Shown here piece after piece: positions 5,069-5,122 of a stretch of DNA of 5,122 bases. Source of the DNA: Aquifex sp. (GTDB taxonomy: Bacteria; Aquificota; Aquificia; Aquificales; Aquificaceae); assembly GCA_015487405.1 (NCBI GenBank), contig WFPV01000196.1:1-5122 (forward strand), read 5' to 3'. A model generated the notes under the pieces. It ran no database searches. It was given only the letters and a program-made list of their open reading frames with translations, and was not told the DNA's origin. Position numbers and translations under genes: made by a program. The number at the start of each line of letters is the position of its first letter. The first letter of the stretch is position 1.

Positions 5069-5122
5069 TTAAGCAGGTTTGGTTTGATTTTGAGGCTTCT
5101 CGTAGATTATGTGCAGTTCAAA
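5069..5122 (-). pseudogene. tnpB: tnpB N-terminal part in a second frame, partial
   Basis: Entering from the right edge, the minus strand reads FELHIIYEKPQNQTKPA and stops at TAA (5071-5069). FELHIIYEKP looks like the strand before the first RuvC motif in TnpB. The rest of that strand and IKPNLLKNERVMVLDPN lie one base out of phase. Removing one base, for instance in the A4 run at 5091-5088, joins them as YEKPQIKPNLLKNERVMVLDP. The remainder of the N-terminus lies outside the window. A sequencing error at the homopolymer is an alternative explanation. Confidence 0.55.

Larger units (their letters stand above)
4364..5122 (-). mobile_element. IS200/IS605-group element carrying tnpB, right end and partial body
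   Basis: The element reads on the minus strand and leaves the window on the right, so its left end is not seen. The right end is placed at the terminal GTTCAC (minus strand, about 4369-4364) that follows the subterminal hairpin, as is usual for this group. No tnpA (Tyr transposase) is seen in the window, so it may be a tnpB-only (IS1341-type) element or tnpA may lie beyond 5122. The border against the amidohydrolase is inferred from the end motif, not from an empty site. Confidence 0.6.

Overview
The window looks like part of a thermophilic bacterial chromosome of the Aquificales type, most like Aquifex aeolicus. The reasons are proteins dense in Lys, Glu, Ile and Val, codon use rich in AGA/AGG and ATA, tightly packed genes with 12-20 bp gaps, and weak or absent ribosome binding sites. 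This assignment is inference from style and gene content. No sequence search was run.

Layout from left to right. Positions 1-572 (minus) are an open frame that leaves the window on the left. Its product is not recognised, and it lacks a convincing start. Positions about 573-978 are the decayed remains of a DDE (IS6/IS240-like) transposase on the plus strand. Positions 979-1279 (minus) are the signal peptide and cytochrome c domain of a NirS-like (cytochrome cd1 nitrite reductase) protein. That gene is cut off at its 3' end exactly where the transposase relic begins, and it also carries a frameshift at a six-base C run. Its upstream region (1280-1411) holds a good housekeeping-type promoter, a strong ribosome binding site and two similar short palindromes 21 bp apart.

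Positions 1412-2692 (minus) are an intact seryl-tRNA synthetase gene (serS), followed by a GC-rich hairpin. Twelve bases upstream of serS, and probably in its operon, is a small multi-pass membrane protein gene (2705-3280, DUF996-like). It diverges, across only 19 bp, from a 355-residue amidohydrolase (YtcJ/amidohydrolase-3 type) at 3300-4367 (plus). Convergent to that is a tnpB gene (4405 to the right edge, minus) of the IS200/IS605/IS1341 group. Its right-end hairpin abuts the amidohydrolase and appears to supply the amidohydrolase stop codon. The tnpB gene also seems frameshifted near 5088-5100.

The theme is an essential housekeeping core (serS and its membrane-protein neighbour) flanked on both sides by mobile-element damage. 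On the left is a ruined denitrification-type cytochrome beside a dead DDE transposase. On the right is a TnpB element landed at the end of a metabolic gene. No CRISPR array, tRNA or rRNA was seen. The most interesting points are the promoter-proximal nirS relic, the divergent 19-bp start region with two possible leaderless mRNAs, and the zinc-finger-less TnpB with its right-end/omega-RNA-like hairpin.
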